A DNA stretch of 64,000 nucleotides from Rutidosis leptorrhynchoides (taxonomy: Eukaryota; Streptophyta; Magnoliopsida; Asterales; Asteraceae): assembly GCF_046630445.1 (NCBI RefSeq), contig NC_092335.1, positions 627,781,501-627,845,500 of the forward strand, written 5' to 3'. The position numbers and the translations under genes are program-made. Positions 32,948 to 44,370 of this stretch are shown here, piece by piece (position 1 is the stretch's first letter; each line of letters begins with the position of its first letter). The notes beneath the pieces are model-generated. The model saw nothing but the letters and a program-made list of their open reading frames with translations, was not told where the DNA came from and did not search any database.

Positions 32948-35487
32948 TTACTGAGCTCTGCTGACTGGCTCCAGTGCTTCAACGGTGACTACACTATTAC
33001 CTCTTATAACCTGCAGGATGAGGAAACGGTTTCAATTTACTATGGTTCATTTGATCTCTAATCAGTAATCTCTAATGCATTATATTGTAGGACACTCTTT
33101 ATATTACATAAAAGAAGGCAAAGTGAAGTCCACTTTTTAACCGATATTAGTAAAAATAATACTATAGTTTAGCTACATATGGAACAACATACTACTAGTT
33201 ACCATTTCTTACCAAAATTCACAATTTATTGCCTTAAGCATTAAACATCGATAAAATGGTAGTCAAGGTTGCAAAATTGGCTACTCGGGGAGTACTCGGT
33301 TAGGACTTTGGAGGGAGTAATTGGGGCTACTCGGGGATTTATCGGATTGGAAGCTTTATACATTTATATAATAAAATTTAATATGTGTAAATGTAGAAGA
33401 AAACAATAAACATAACTTTTAACATAATTGTCTACAAACATAAACATAATCGTTCATTTGTTAAAAACTCTAAATTCTAGTTTAAATTGATATTAAAATG
33501 TTGACCAACTTTGACTTTGACTATCTAAATCCGACTTTGACCAACAAATGCGATTCAGACCCATTAACCAACGTTGACCAATTAATTAAACGCATTCTGA
33601 AAAATCGGATCGGCATGTTTCTAAAGGAGTAATTGGGGATTACAGGGTTTTTACAACAGTAATATTAGTATAGTTATCAAAAGTATGGTGCATATAGCAC
33701 TAAATAGTAAATATTATTTTCTTGTGGTTTGCCCCCTTTTATGATCATTTTAATAATTTTATAGACCATCCCAAGGTAGCCCAAGTGGTTGGGGCCCTGA
33801 GATCCTTGCAAGAGGTCTCAGGTTCAATTCTTGGGGTGGCCAGGGAAGGGTTGGAAACAGCCAGGGAGTATTCCTGATGGGCTGCGTACACTAGAGTATG
33901 GGGTCGGATTACTCGCCCTTCCCGGGTAACCCGAACAGGGAAAACCTTACAACTTTTTTAATAATTTTATAATTAAAATAGAAATAGAAACTATTCAGAA
34001 TTTAAAAATAAAAAAAAATAAAAAAACTGTTTTCAAGAAGTGAATAGTGCATTGGATTTTCATGTAATTTGCCCTTTTCGGTGATCATATTTATCATACA
34101 ACTGCATACAAAGATTAACCAATTCAAATGTTACCCAACCTGCGCGACCCCACATTGTGCGATTGTGCCACCTGTACAAAATCATAAACTTACCACCATG
34201 CCGATATCATTTTTCTCATCACCATTTACTTCCATTGTGTTGTCGATGACAAGGTTCATAAACTGATCAAAGCCACGTAGTGTACCAACCACTGTCCGAT
34301 TCGCGTTCAACTTGACTACAATACAAGATTAAAGAGTGACTAAATTTTTACATTTACAGCAAGATAAAAGCAAAACGCACAAGCATAAAACGACTGACAT
34401 AGTAGGACGATGATAAACTAGCTGTATTGTTGTTGCCATATAGAAATATTATCAATATGGGTGATCATTTTGAAACATTTACTTATCAAATAATCTATGT
34501 GGGTCATGTAATTTGTCTAACATGTAATTGAGCAGAATCTGATAAAATGTCATCCAAAGTACATACAGATGTATAAATCCTCCTAAACATAGGTTTTCTA
34601 TAAACCAGATATAAAATATAAAAGTGGTATAGTTTCAATAATTATAATCATACTTTATAATTTACACACAAAATATAGAATAACTGTTTGTGGTTCGGCC
34701 CAAACCAGATGTAACCTTTTGTAACCCTCATTACCCAACCAACCCATTTTGCCACCTCTACCTCGGAGTATCCACCCATTTCTCACATCAGGATGAGTTA
34801 TTGACGTTAGGCTCAGAATCAACATGAACACTGACTTGTGGCAACTTTGACCCGGTCAAGACCTTTGAGGTACTAATCGGCCAAGTCGGAAACTAATCGA
34901 AGACTACTTCGGCGTTGACCAGCATTGACTTCGACTATATTTGACCTACTTTGAACAATTTTGATCGAATAGATTCGACAAACTAACAAATCTGACTTCG
35001 ACTAATTAAATTGGACGTTTGACAGCTTTAACCTAATAAATCGGCCAAGTTGGAGACCACTCCAAGGAAAGTAAGAAAGCATACAAATAATTACAGGGCT
35101 GAAAACCTTTTGGGCACTTGGATAACTTTAATTAATCAAGCTAAATCTACATCAACCAACTGAATTAAATTCTTCATCATTTGAGACCTTTTTAAAAGAA
35201 ATAGTATAGCACAATACGATTGTATATTAGTACAGCATCAACTATAAAAAGAGGTGTAACTATCAAATTGAAAAAAGCTAAAACTTACTCTGCAGCTGCT
35301 TGTCCATATACCTGCAATACGATTGTATATTAGTACAGCAGTTTTATCACAATTGGATATATTTGGATAAACAACAAGATTAATTGAAACAAAAAATGAA
35401 ATAGAGACAATAAAGCTTAATTAGTTGTACGAAAATGAAATCGAGAGCATACTTTTTAAGATCTGGAGGTTGACCTGATCTGCTCAT
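32948..35487 (-). CDS. SmG: Small nuclear ribonucleoprotein G (SmG), 4 exons, 80 aa
   Basis: Minus-strand exons: 35453-35487 (35 nt), 35289-35311 (23 nt), 34194-34315 (122 nt) and 32948-33010 (63 nt). All introns are GT-AG and the total is 243 nt, giving 80 residues. The protein begins MSRSGQPPDLKK, then YMDKQLQ, then the Sm1 motif (LRGFDQFMNLVID) and Sm2 (VIRGNSV), ending VSRAQ. This is the length and pattern of eukaryotic SmG, one of the seven Sm proteins that ring the U1, U2, U4 and U5 snRNAs in the spliceosome. No frame as long as 60 codons exists, so it is easily missed. The third intron (33011-34193) contains a MITE and a SINE. Confidence 0.93.
33267..33657. mobile_element. MITE-like element in SmG intron 3
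   Basis: The left end GGTTGCAAAATTGG...CGGGGAGTA and the reverse complement of the right end GTTGTAAAAACCC...CCCCAATTACTCC form imperfect TIRs. The interior is full of TTTGAC/TTGACC units. Related single ends occur near 25140-25240, and similar TTGAC-rich text at 34860-35050. The target duplication is unclear. Confidence 0.45.
33764..33955 (+). mobile_element. tRNA-derived SINE with 16-bp target duplication
   Basis: A-box TAGCCCAAGTGG (33777 area) and B-box GGTTCAATTC are correctly spaced, followed by a GC-richer body. TTTTAATAATTTTATA occurs at 33748-33763 and 33956-33971. The 3' end is CTT plus a short T run. It lies in SmG intron 3, antisense to the gene. Confidence 0.85.
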
Positions 35488-36154
35488 GACTGAATTGGAT
35501 TAATTCAAATCGGTGAGGTTTTAGGGTTATCACGAGTAATAAAACCCTAAAAGTGGCAAAATTCCATACGATTTGCCTCTGTCTACTCCTATTTTTGTTT
35601 AGTTTTCCATCTGGATCCTTTAGATTCAATTATTTCCAGTTTCGACCTTTCCATTTGTTAAAATTGCTAAGTTACTCCCTTGACAATTCTAAATCAAACG
35701 CTAGGTTCCAACTTTATTATTCTACAATTATAATTATAATATTATAAATTATTATATTTATAATTATAATTATATTATATACCTATTACCCAAAATAGTG
35801 TAAATCAGTCTGAAATAAAATATGATAATAAAGTCTTTTCCTTACCCCGTTGCACGCTTCACTGATGCATTCAACGCGTATATAGTTTTGGGCGAGAGGC
35901 CCACAAAATCGTTGAAATTTCATCGTGAAGGAGGATAGACCATTGTAATCGTTGGTCTTTAACAAAGAATTCATAGTAAGCGTGAGTCATCGTCTCGTGT
36001 TGACTACGTCCCCTGTCCTTTGTACACATCATATGTCGCTCCTACCGGTCCGGGGCTGGTCATTCAGTTCACTCAAGCACAAATGCTTTCCAACGTAGGA
36101 GTAAAAGGAGTCGAGCTACACACGAGTATGTCTAGCTACTGGTGAACCACTCAA
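35488..36154. other. SmG upstream region
   Basis: Presumed SmG promoter and leader near 35488-35560. The AT-rich run at about 35720-35790 is followed by unassigned sequence. No gene seen. Confidence 0.4.
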
Positions 36155-36460
36155 ACTTTTTTTTATAACAGCAGTACGGGATCACCTATGGGAGACTTAT
36201 GCACTCACACGTTCATCTCCCACAGTTGCATAATTCGCCCTAACTACTGCCCATCAATAAATCTGACTCAATCCGAGGGCATGAGTGGTAAAACCCCCTC
36301 TCCCACTTCCGCCGAAACGCGATGTGCATAAGGCACCCTTGGTGGAATTCAAGGGTAAAAGGACAACCTTGTGTGCAATGTTGCACCCCACGTAAGTCAA
36401 AAGCCTAACTTCTAGCTAATAGAGGCAGACAACTACCACATGAGCTACAACACAATGTAC
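36155..36460 (-). mobile_element. Degenerate tRNA-derived SINE
   Basis: On the minus strand TAGCTCATGTGGTAG (A-box-like, about 36430-36448) is followed by an anticodon-arm-like inverted repeat and a worn B-box. The body shares TTTACCACT...CATGCCC with the SINE at 21700-22050. Confidence 0.4.
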
Positions 36461-36488
36461 CTACTCAAACTTATTAAATTAGTCTCAA

Positions 36489-36643
36489 AGACCTATCTTC
36501 ATAATCCGTAATTTACAGTATAGTTTTTATATGAATTTTTTTTTTTTTTTGAAAGGCAAGCAGAAATTTCATTATCACAACACAGAAAACATGAGACCTA
36601 TCTTCATAATCCGTAATTTACAGTATAGTTTTTATATGAATTT
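36489..36643 (-). mobile_element. 55-bp LINE stub with 50-bp target duplication
   Basis: A 50-bp segment (36489-36538) is repeated exactly at 36594-36643. Between them are 55 bases that, on the minus strand, read ...TGCCTTTCAAAAAAAAA, like the 3' end of the LINE at 20858-20887 (CAGCCTTTCAAAAAA). This is an extremely 5'-truncated insertion. Confidence 0.75.
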
Positions 36644-36766
36644 AGTCGAGAAGTCAAACTTTTTTTTTTCTGTTAAGTCTTTCCATCCATCCAATTATTC
36701 CATAGTAGTTTTTTAAACTAAAATCAGAAGTACTTTTTGTATTTTATTAAAGTATTCAAACAAATG

Positions 36767-36773
<7 letters not shown>

Positions 36774-36842
<69 letters not shown>
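36774..36842. repeat. AT microsatellite
   Basis: Pure TA/AT run of about 68 bases. 36843-37261 shows no gene. Confidence 0.9.
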
Positions 36843-36844
<2 letters not shown>

Positions 36845-37261
36845 TAAACACATGAGATATTCTTCATATTAAATCGTAGTTCATATCCACACCAACAATT
36901 TGATTGGAAAAGAAGTTGGTACGTGTGATATTGCATATAAACATTAGTCTATTAGTGATTAAGTCTACCAATATGATAGTATAATAACTTTTTTTAATAC
37001 AATTCATTTAATTATCTAAATTAGGTTGTATCAAATATCACTAAAATCCAAGTACAGTGTACATGTAAACTTATACTCCAACTTCATTCGTTACACAAGT
37101 AAAATAGTGACACGTGTATTTAGGATCATACAAAATTCCAAATTATACTCTTTTTCGTCAAAATCAAGTAAATCAAAATGTGTTTTTTAACTATAACACC
37201 ATCGGTGATGAAATTAGTGTTTAATTAAAATGTGTTTATTTTAACACAATGGCCAACAATG

Positions 37262-37715
37262 CAGAATTGGTTGGTGCCTGTTGGTGCCTGTCGGCCTTAA
37301 TGGGCATGTCTGTAACAGTACGTTAACGACAGAAGAAGCTGGAAATCTTGAACTGCAGTTTTACGAATCTGAAATCTGGGAAGCTGTTAAGCATTGCGGG
37401 AGTACTAAAGCCCCGGGCTCCGACGGGTTTAATATGAGTTTTTATAAAAAGAATTGGGACATCGTCAAGAAAGATCCCGTGGAAGCAGTCAATTCATTTT
37501 GGGAAAAGGTTGAAATTTCCAAAGGTTGTAATGATTCCTTTATCACCCTTGTCCCGAAAACTTCAGAGCCAATCTCCTTGAATGATTACCGACCGATTAG
37601 TTTAATTGGAAGTTATTACAAAATTGTCGCGAAGTTACTTTTAAATAGACTTAGGAAGGTTGTCCTGAAGCTTGTTGGATAGAACAAAGTGCGTTTATAA
37701 AAGGTAGAAGCGTCC
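37262..37715 (+). pseudogene. LINE ORF2 fragment, part A (split by E2)
   Basis: Encodes the start of an L1-type RT (EIWEAVKHCGSTKAPGSDGF, LNDYRPISLI, AKLLLNRL), with a stop at 37680, and runs into E2. It is homologous to 18300-18700 of the LINE above. It continues at 47295, where the next residues (ILDGALIAN) follow on. The copy is 5'-truncated; the left end is vague (about 37262-37330). Confidence 0.85.
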
Positions 37716-38814
37716 TGTGATGACCCGGAAATTTTTGACTAAATTTAAACTTAATCTTTAACGTTTCCGACACGATAAGCAAAGTCTGTAAAGTTGAATC
37801 TCAAAATTTTTGAACTATTCAATTACCTTTCGATTGTTCTCAACGATTCGCGAACAATTATAGGTAAATAGATACATATATATACCATAACTTGAAAACG
37901 TAACAAAGTGTTGAGTATATGATACTGTGCATTAAACCTATTGGTTTGATTATCTGATTGATATATTTAGATACAGAGTTAAAAGATTATGCCAAACGAT
38001 TGAATTAAAAGATAATTATTGAGTCCCTTAAGGATTATGATATTATTACGGGTATCTGTTGTAAAGTCCATGTTGATTTAGGAAATCATTCATTCTTAAC
38101 GGTATTCGGAATAAATGGTAAAGTGTTTGTTTAAATAACGTAATTTGGACACATACAATAATTAGGAATATCAACTGTTGGAATTAGATATGAATAACTT
38201 GCGATATGTATTTTAAAACGTGTTTATTAATATCGAAAATATATATTTAACAATATGATAAAATATAATATTAACTTGGTCATAAAAACGAATTGTTATT
38301 ATATATATATTAACAAATAGCGAGACGATAATTTATAGAAGTAAATGATCAAAATACTCGAAAGTTTAAGATATACTTTGAGTGGTATAGTTTAGGGATA
38401 ATTTAAGGCTATATTTTGACAAAGGTACGTGACACGAAATGTAAAATACAAGTTTTCTCAACGTACGAAAGGACATTTGAAAAACCGGAACCGGGACATA
38501 AGTCGAGTGATGACGTACGACTTATCGGAACAAAAATTACAAGTTAACTATGCATGTGAATTTAATATAATATATAATTAATTATATAAATTAAATATAT
38601 ATATAATATTATATAAAATTATGTCGACAAACAAAAAGTTAAAAGTTTGTGAGCTGGATCAGAGGGCCATGCGATCGCATGGCCTTGAAGCACAAATCCC
38701 ATGCGATCGCATGAGGTACTTTTTCAGAAAAGGTTCTATAAATTGCTCAGTTTTCACACTTCTTTTCTAATCTTATATTACTCCGTATTTATTATTATAA
38801 TAATAATAATAATA

Positions 38815-38858
<44 letters not shown>

Positions 38859-40651
38859 GATTAATATTATTATTAATCTTATTATTATTAATATTATTAA
38901 TATTAATTAGTATTATACATAAAATACTACGACGAGGTTATGAGCGTGTCACTTTCAAAATGGTTTTCAAGCGGGATAGAGCTAAGGAAATTATGGGTTA
39001 TTGCCAAGGAGGTTATGGGTAATGTTCGGGGGTATATTTGTGAATCAAACCTAGTGTTTATCATCTTCGTTACGTCTACGTACTTTCCTACAATATTGAA
39101 TCTCAATACTGATACGTAAGCACTCATATCTTATCTTTTATATATTAATTATGTATCCATGTCTAGTGCTCGAGTATATATATTTATATATGCTTGTATG
39201 CTAAATTTCGTCGTTAAACAGTTTATAATGAATCACTAATTAAATACATATATTACTGGTAAAAGGTATATGATATACATGTTTTTGGAAAGCTGGCGAA
39301 AAATCAATAACTTTTCATTTAGATATCGAATAGTTTTGAGGAACGAATCAAAAGATATGGTCAACTGAATTATAATTGACATTAATTGGAATTGCTTTTT
39401 GAATCTGCAATTAATACTTAAACAACTTGTTTACGAGATTGATAAAATAAATTTTTGAATATTACCAATCGAGTAAATGAATCCTTATATAAGGCACGTC
39501 TCGTTTTGTTGAACTATTGTCAAAATTGACTTTTTAAAACGACTTTGGATAACTATTATATGTCGATCTCGAGCATTAGGATTGTGATACACTATGACCT
39601 GACCTAGCTTAATAGACATTTATTGACCAACATATGTTCTCTAGGTTGAGATCTACGATTAATTGGTAATCCGAGTTTCGGTCACATTTTGGTGAACAAC
39701 TTTATATGCTGCTAAGGTGAGTTTCATAAGATCCCTTTTACTCTCTACATTTTTGGGCTGAGAATACATGCAAATGCTTTATTAACCGATATACAATATT
39801 TATATGCGTGAGTTTTATTTGCTCCCTTTTTAAATGCTTTTGCAATATATATTTTTGGGCTGAGAATACATGCACTTTATTTTAAACAATGGACACAAGT
39901 ACATACTAAATTCTATACTGAGTTTGAACCAAAAATCACTTAGCTTTGGTAACTAGTAACTGCCGGTTATAAGAACTGGTGGGCGCGAGTAGTAGTATAT
40001 GGATCCATATGGCTTGATATCCCCGTCCGAGCTAGAGCACTAGCCTTTTAACGGACGTATGCTATTTGAGAAGCGTACACGTTGGTTTGCGTGTATTATT
40101 AAGATGATTATACAAAGGGTATAAAATATATATACGTTAAGTTTAGTTACCAGGGTGCTCAATTTTGTAGAATATTTTGATAAACGTTTCTGGATGAAAC
40201 AACTGAAATCTTGTGATCCATCTTTATATACAGATTATGCGAAACATACAAACTATGAACTCACCAACCTTTGTGTTGACACTTGTTAGCATGTTTATTC
40301 TCAGGTTCCCTAGAAGTCTTCCGCTGTTTGCTTATATGATAGACAAGCTATGTGCATGGAGTCTTATATGGCATATTTTTTCAAGAAAACGTTGCATTCA
40401 CCAATTCATCATCATGTACCTTATTTTGACTGCATTGTCAACGGAAGTACTATTGTAAACTATTATATACGGTGATTGTCTATATGTAGAAATCATCAGA
40501 TGTCGAAAACCTTTGATTTAAATATTCATTTATGGTGTGCCTTTTCAAAAGAATGCAATGTTTACAAAACGTATCATATAGAGGTCAAATACCTCGCAAT
40601 GAAATCAATGAATGACGTGTTCGTCCATATGGATTTGGAGCGATCGTCACA
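37716..40651 (+). repeat. 5' LTR of E2 (2936 bp)
   Basis: Starts TGTGATGACCCGG. Contains two GCGATCGC palindromes (CCATGCGATCGCATGG near 38668 and CATGCGATCGCATG near 38700) and an ATT microsatellite at about 38790-38912. A duplicated phrase TTTTTGGGCTGAGAATACAT occurs at about 39750 and 39848. Short frames are copied in the other LTR. Confidence 0.93.
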
Positions 40652-40653
40652 GT

Positions 40654-40665
40654 TGGTATCAGAGC
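40654..40665 (+). other. Primer binding site of E2
   Basis: TGGTATCAGAGC, an exact match to the usual initiator tRNA-Met site, two bases after the LTR. Confidence 0.9.
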
Positions 40666-41036
40666 GTTGGTCCTAGCGAACCAGGTCTTGCATGAATGTG
40701 TCTAACTGATAGTTGTTAAGATGCATTAGTAAGTCTGGACTTCGACCATGTCTGCATGTTAAAAGTTTTGCTTATCATTTCTTGTCGAAAATTACATGCT
40801 TATCATTCTTAAGTCTAGACACGTTTTCCTGCATTTATTGCATAAATAGTGTATAGACAAAAATTCATATCTTAGCGTATCTGTTACTGTAAACTTTTCC
40901 TGATATCTTCCGAAAATTTCTCCGTGATTTATGGAATTTGGTATTATATATACATATGTAAATTATGTATTGAAGAATACCAAACTAAATTCTATAATCT
41001 AATTCATATCAAAAATCATCTCCCTAATTATACAAG

Positions 41037-41585
41037 ATGGATCCCGTATCTAGTTCAAACTCTGACAGCTATTCTGATATGGATATTCACCTGAATTCCG
41101 AGGACAGTGTAACCGGAATGGATCAACCAATTAGCCATCATCTATTCTGGATGAATTGGGGATGGGTTCGTAGCCTACTTAATTATTGGAGACAAGAAAA
41201 AGGTGATCCATTTCATCCACCACATTGCCCTCTTGGCGAAGAACCTGAAGCACTTACCGGCGAACCTGTTCGAGACACCATTTTCTCTCTCATTTCCAGA
41301 GTATCTCGTCACGATAATATACTATCTCAAATTCTGGATCTTATTCATCCGCTCGTCCGAACCGCCAATCATCCCTGTGCAGTAGAAGAAGTCAACGAGC
41401 TTCGTGCTCGGGTAGTGGCTTTGGAGAATATGGTGCAAAGGTTACAAACACCAGCAGCATCACCGGCATCAACAGTACCACCGACAACAACACCAACAGT
41501 ACCATTACCACCACCAACAACATCCGCATCGCAAACCTCAACTTCACAATCTGTTCCACGAGCATCAATGTCATACGCACTGTAG
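41037..41585 (+). CDS. E2 accessory ORF, 182 aa, unknown function
   Basis: An intact ORF about 370 bases after the primer site, start in context AAGATGG. The N-terminus is Ser/Asp-rich. It is followed by an aromatic segment (HHLFWMNWGWVRSLLNYW, about 34-51), then a helical part and a short leucine-zipper-like segment (VNELRARVVALENMVQRLQ, about 119-137). The tail is Thr/Pro/Ser-rich. No known domain is recognised. It is in the same place as accessory ORF 1 of E1. Intactness in an otherwise decayed element suggests recent function or youth. It could be a gag-like or regulatory protein; I cannot tell. Confidence 0.55.
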   Translation: MDPVSSSNSDSYSDMDIHLNSEDSVTGMDQPISHHLFWMNWGWVRSLLNYWRQEKGDPFHPPHCPLGEEPEALTGEPVRDTIFSLISRVSRHDNILSQILDLIHPLVRTANHPCAVEEVNELRARVVALENMVQRLQTPAASPASTVPPTTTPTVPLPPPTTSASQTSTSQSVPRASMSYAL

Positions 41586-41711
41586 TTACCAAGAAATACC
41601 AGCAACAATAACCGATGAAGTATTAACTCATTTCCCCTGAAGAAATTTTATGTATATTTAATATATATGAATTTTGAAATCAAAATAAATATTTTCGTAC
41701 TAAGCTATTAC

Positions 41712-41755
41712 GTATGAATCTTAACTGGTAGGTACTACTCGGTTAGTTCATATTA
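41712..41755 (+). repeat. Internal PPT-like motif, copy 1 of E2
   Basis: GTATGAATCTTAACTGGTAG then GTACTACTCGG, clearly homologous to E1 5131-5165, and like it located just after the accessory ORF. Confidence 0.6.
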
Positions 41756-42209
41756 CTAATATGCAATGATGTACATCCTTCCTTAACAACTTAACCATTG
41801 TTAACTACAATCTCCGTTTCAACTCCATGAATTTCATTTCATAATAAACCAAGTGTATTACTCAATTACATAATTGATTTTACATTTTCAATTTCAATAT
41901 ACTCGAAACTTTTCAGAAAACATCATCTGTGCCTTGTAAGCTTCACAAAAATTCCACGAGCACCAACATCCTTCACCGAGGAATATCAATAAGAATAAAT
42001 AATGAAGTATCGATTACATTAACGAAATACTCATCAAAGATTATGTAATCTTTAATGTTTTAGAGATTAATCATTTCTAAGTCAAGCCGAAAATTAAATG
42101 AGCTTAATATGATATTAACTCATTAAATCTGTGTTACATCTGAAGAAAATATACATACATATATTTTCATAAAGATGGTGATAAAAATTCTTTTGTACAA
42201 AGTATTAAT

Positions 42210-42255
42210 TGTGAAATCTTTAACGGGTAGGTAAGACCCGGGAAATATATAAGTT
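42210..42255 (+). repeat. Internal PPT-like motif, copy 2 of E2
   Basis: TTTAACGGGTAGGTAAGACC, the same core as the PPT block. 41586-42209 between the copies has no recognisable gene. Confidence 0.6.
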
Positions 42256-42888
42256 CGCAATTAATATGTTACACTGTACATTCTTCAACTTTGATTCAAA
42301 AATTATTAACTATGCTCACAGCGATATACAATCGTTTCCATACAAATTCAATTATATATTCTGATATTGACAGAGCAGAATCCAAGTCAAGATTTAACAA
42401 GTGACATCATTCTTAGATCTCTACATCTTTCAAAGCTATACTTTGACTTCAAAACGGTGAAAGATCCTTTAGCATTGTTATTACCGAAAATAATCTTGCA
42501 ATTTCTTTTCAAAGTATCCAGTTTTATCACACTTCCAACCAGTCAACTTCAACTTTTCAGATTAAGCCTTATTGTAACCTTGATATATACGTTTTGTTAC
42601 TGGGGAACCTTTCATGTTCCGCCACATTAACAGTAAATTTACCAAACAACTTTATTAATCCTTGACCTTTCGAAAAATTCTTATACTCATTGAAACTCTA
42701 TCATGTACTCATCCACATCTTGTAACAATAATTTTCATACTAACTACCGGGAATTAGCAATCAGTATTTTGAATCTCGCAGCATTTTCTACGACAACAGT
42801 TATATATATATAACATCTATCTTCTAGACTTACATACTTCGAATGCGAAGTTTCTGAAAAACACCCCAAACTACGAAACTAGTTCTAC

Positions 42889-43227
42889 GAATTTTGGAAA
42901 AATGCTGATGAAGCAGCAAAAACTTTAAACGACTTTAACAGTCGAAAGTTTGATGATAAAGAGTAGTGTGTTGGAAAAGCACAGAAAAAGAGAAGGTTTA
43001 AAACTGGAAAACGGGTTGAGCAAAGTATGAAGGAAGCTGTAGACAAATCACAAGGACGAAATCTACCTTCAAAGAATCCAAATAATTCAGTGTCTACTGA
43101 AACCATTAGTAAGAATCTTACTTCTTATTCTAAACCTTCACAGACAGATTTTCCGCATCATCCTCTAATATTAGAAATTCTAAGATATCATCGTATCTTC
43201 CATTATAAATATCCTCCATATTTCTGA
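42889..43227 (+). pseudogene. Captured poly(A)-binding protein fragment
   Basis: One frame with a single stop (TAG, 42964-42966). It encodes KNADEAAKTLNDFNSRKFDD, KE, stop, CVGKAQKK, then EQSMKEAVDKSQG and NL..KN...SVS.E. This is the end of RRM2 and the linker into RRM3 of eukaryotic cytoplasmic PABP, where KFDDKEW.VGKAQKK is very conserved. The stop replaces the Trp codon. A small indel follows QKK, and similarity fades after about 43105. No intron interrupts the match. It lies in sense between internal PPT copy 2 and the real PPT of E2, so it is transduplicated host cDNA (inference). Confidence 0.8.
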
Positions 43228-44340
43228 AGATATTTTCAAAACTATTCTTATCTGAAATCATTTATCTCTTCACGCTATCTGTGTTACATCATAAAAGAAA
43301 CTATTTTAGTTTCTAATTTCTGAAAATTTCGAAAAATGGATATTTTTGAAGTAGTGTTGGGAATTGAAGCATGAGTTAGTATAATATAATGACACTTGAT
43401 CAATGTGATTATATTACAGTAAGTCATGCTGAGTTTCTAATGGAATGTGAAAAAGGTTCACAGATCATACTCTCATCATGAACCATGTTACATAACTCTT
43501 TCATTCTATTTAACCTCTAAACATATCAAAAAAATATTTTTCTTGATGATTCGGTCTTTTTTGAGTATTCTGGTAATTTGACAAGTCAGATTGTGCCATT
43601 AACGTTTCTTTCTTAGAACATTAATTATGTTCATTTCAAAATCCATACCTACGAATTTTGAACCATTATTCGCTTGACTTAAAGTCGGGAAGAGAAAACG
43701 AAAGCATGAAGCTCCGAAATATAATGGAAAATATAAAGCCTGAAAACAACCCCGAAATTACAAACCGTGTATATCAATGCGTATAGCAATATAAAGACAC
43801 GGGAGAATGAAAAACAATATAACCCCAAGGTAATAGTAGAAGAAAATAACCTCCTCTGGTGGCAGATGAAAAAGAAGAATGAATGATATGATAGCCAAGA
43901 AAATATCAAGAATCAGAACTGGATGAAGCATTTTCACAAATCTTTTATAAGTATAAAATAAGAAAGAAGATTATAGGAGTGGTGAAAATAAATGAAACGG
44001 AAGAGGTTAATTTATAGCAAAATATCAGACATAGCAATCGAGGCAGATTACGCATTTAATCAAAGGAAATTCTAATTTTCTTAAATTTCGAAGAATCAAA
44101 TCTTATTTAAATTATGAAGATTTTCTATTCCTTAAATTCCGGAAATCAATCGTTACTACATCAAGAGATAAGACGAAACTCTATTCTCCATTTCACTCTA
44201 TTACGATAACTTCTCTCATACGCTTCGAGTAATCGGATTGTTTTATCCGTATTATTCAATGGTGATAAAATTCTATTTACCATTTCATATTCGTTATGAA
44301 AACATTTTTATTGTCAGCCATGACCACCTCACTCAAATTT
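43228..44340 (+). other. E2 interior, unassigned
   Basis: AT-rich with no convincing frame. 43681-43760 begins KRKHEAPKYNGKYKPENN in one frame, which looks coding-like but matches no family I recognise. Confidence 0.35.
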
Positions 44341-44370
44341 CGGGACGAAATTTCTTTAATGGGTAGGTAC
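44341..44370 (+). other. Polypurine-tract region of E2
   Basis: CGGGACGAAATTTCTTTAAT then GGGTAGGTAC, directly before the 3' LTR and nearly the same as in E1. Confidence 0.75.

Noticed and set aside
34860-35060. Second MITE of the 33267 type
   Set aside because: Similar TTGAC-rich text but no terminal inverted repeats could be found.
38668-38713. GCGATCGC as a sign of cyanobacterial DNA
   Set aside because: That octamer is common in cyanobacteria, but here it is isolated, inside a plant LTR and copied with it.
38701-38910. Frame with a poly-Ile run (also at 45356)
   Set aside because: Translation of an ATT microsatellite, not a gene.
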